The translations under genes were made by a program, and so were the position numbers. Positions 12,093-12,294 of a stretch of DNA of 12,294 bases are shown piece by piece. Source of the DNA: Baffinella frigidus (Eukaryota > Cryptophyceae > Cryptomonadales > Baffinellaceae). Position 1 is the stretch's first letter. Every line of letters begins with the position of its first letter. The DNA is taken from positions 171,186 through 183,479 of the forward strand of contig MU646364.1 in the NCBI GenBank assembly GCA_026770585.1. The letters are read 5' to 3'. The notes under the pieces were generated by a model, which had not been told where the DNA came from, made no database searches, and saw only the letters and a program-made list of their open reading frames with translations.

Positions 12093-12110
12093 GTGTCAGG
12101 AAGCTGACAC
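12093..12110. repeat. Perfect 7-bp hairpin with 4-nt loop
   Basis: GTGTCAG and CTGACAC around GAAG. Short and possibly fortuitous; no function can be assigned. Confidence 0.6.
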
Positions 12111-12167
12111 GTGAGTCCGGCCGGCACACGGAGCAGGCGGAAGGGCTACGTCCGACAGTCCACTTGG

Positions 12168-12262
12168 CAGCCACCATTGCCCCTTCCCCTCAGATTTGCG
12201 GGTGATATTTGCTGACTTTTGGCGTGTTTACAGGGTGAGAATCAACTTTTGGCCGATTCCAC
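12168..12262 (+). repeat. Diverged dispersed repeat, plus-strand copy (pairs with 8125-8215)
   Basis: Ordered matches to the reverse complement of 8125-8215 (CAGCNACC, ATATTT, GTGTTT, ATCAACTTT) suggest two old copies of an unidentified interspersed element. Confidence 0.45.
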
Positions 12263-12294
12263 CGGTGCCTGCAACGTGGGTGGGGGAAAGGGGG

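Larger units (their letters stand above)
11798..12294. other. Upstream intron or flank with no recognised exon
   Basis: No minus-strand segment here ends in phase 1 with the block-ending motif expected before exon 1, so this is most likely intron. A TTGCAG|GCACC acceptor-like site at about 12270 leads only to stops. It holds a dispersed repeat (11840-11879), an inverted repeat pair (11946-11962 and 12051-12067), a small hairpin (12093-12110) and the 12168-12262 repeat copy. Confidence 0.5.

Noticed and set aside
1-12294. CRISPR array, operon, Shine-Dalgarno sites or bacterial promoters
   Set aside because: The repeats are simple or decayed duplications without regular unique spacers, and the gene is split by introns, so the DNA is eukaryotic.

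Overview
The window is eukaryotic nuclear DNA. Almost all of it is the inside of one intron-rich, minus-strand gene for a leucine-rich-repeat (LRR) protein. No long open frame encodes the protein. It lies in 20 short exons of 35 to 183 nt, separated by GT-AG introns of 108 to 1076 nt. Joining the exons by splice phase gives one uninterrupted frame of 637 codons (2 + 1911 nt). Phase 0, 1 and 2 junctions all restore LRR consensus residues. Neither end of the gene is present: the first recognised exon starts in phase 1 at 11797, and the last ends at a GT donor just below 177, followed by a (CCAA)n tract that runs off the window.

Exons are numbered 1 to 20 in coding order, from high to low coordinates. 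The protein is about 25 LRRs of 22 to 24 residues, of the type LxxLxLSxNxLxxLPxxIxxLxN. They are broken into four blocks by a recurring segment of the form PPxxVxxxGxxxVxxYLxxLLxA, in exons 4-5, 12-13, 18 and 20. After each of these segments a new block starts with a degenerate first LRR. The product is probably an intracellular scaffold or interaction protein. No kinase, GTPase or other catalytic domain is visible.

The introns are the unusual part. Several hold damaged partial copies of a neighbouring exon together with its splice site (exons 2, 10, 14, 17, 18 and 20), and exon 11 has a duplicated donor. Several contain degenerate TTTAGGG/CCCTAAA arrays that run directly into splice sites; one 108-nt intron is almost nothing else. 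Others hold (AG)n or (AG)n-(TA)n-(AG)n microsatellites, a 12-bp minisatellite, near-perfect fold-backs, a roughly 78-bp inverted repeat, and three diverged repeat pairs within the window. Nine of the 20 donors read G|GTC, and pyrimidine-rich tracts often sit just inside the donor rather than before the acceptor.

Organism: dense introns, interstitial TTTAGGG-type repeats and long multi-block LRR genes suggest a protist alga. An alveolate such as a chromerid or dinoflagellate is my best guess; this is inference. The absence of GC or GA donors argues mildly against a typical dinoflagellate. From 11798 to 12294 I found no exon.
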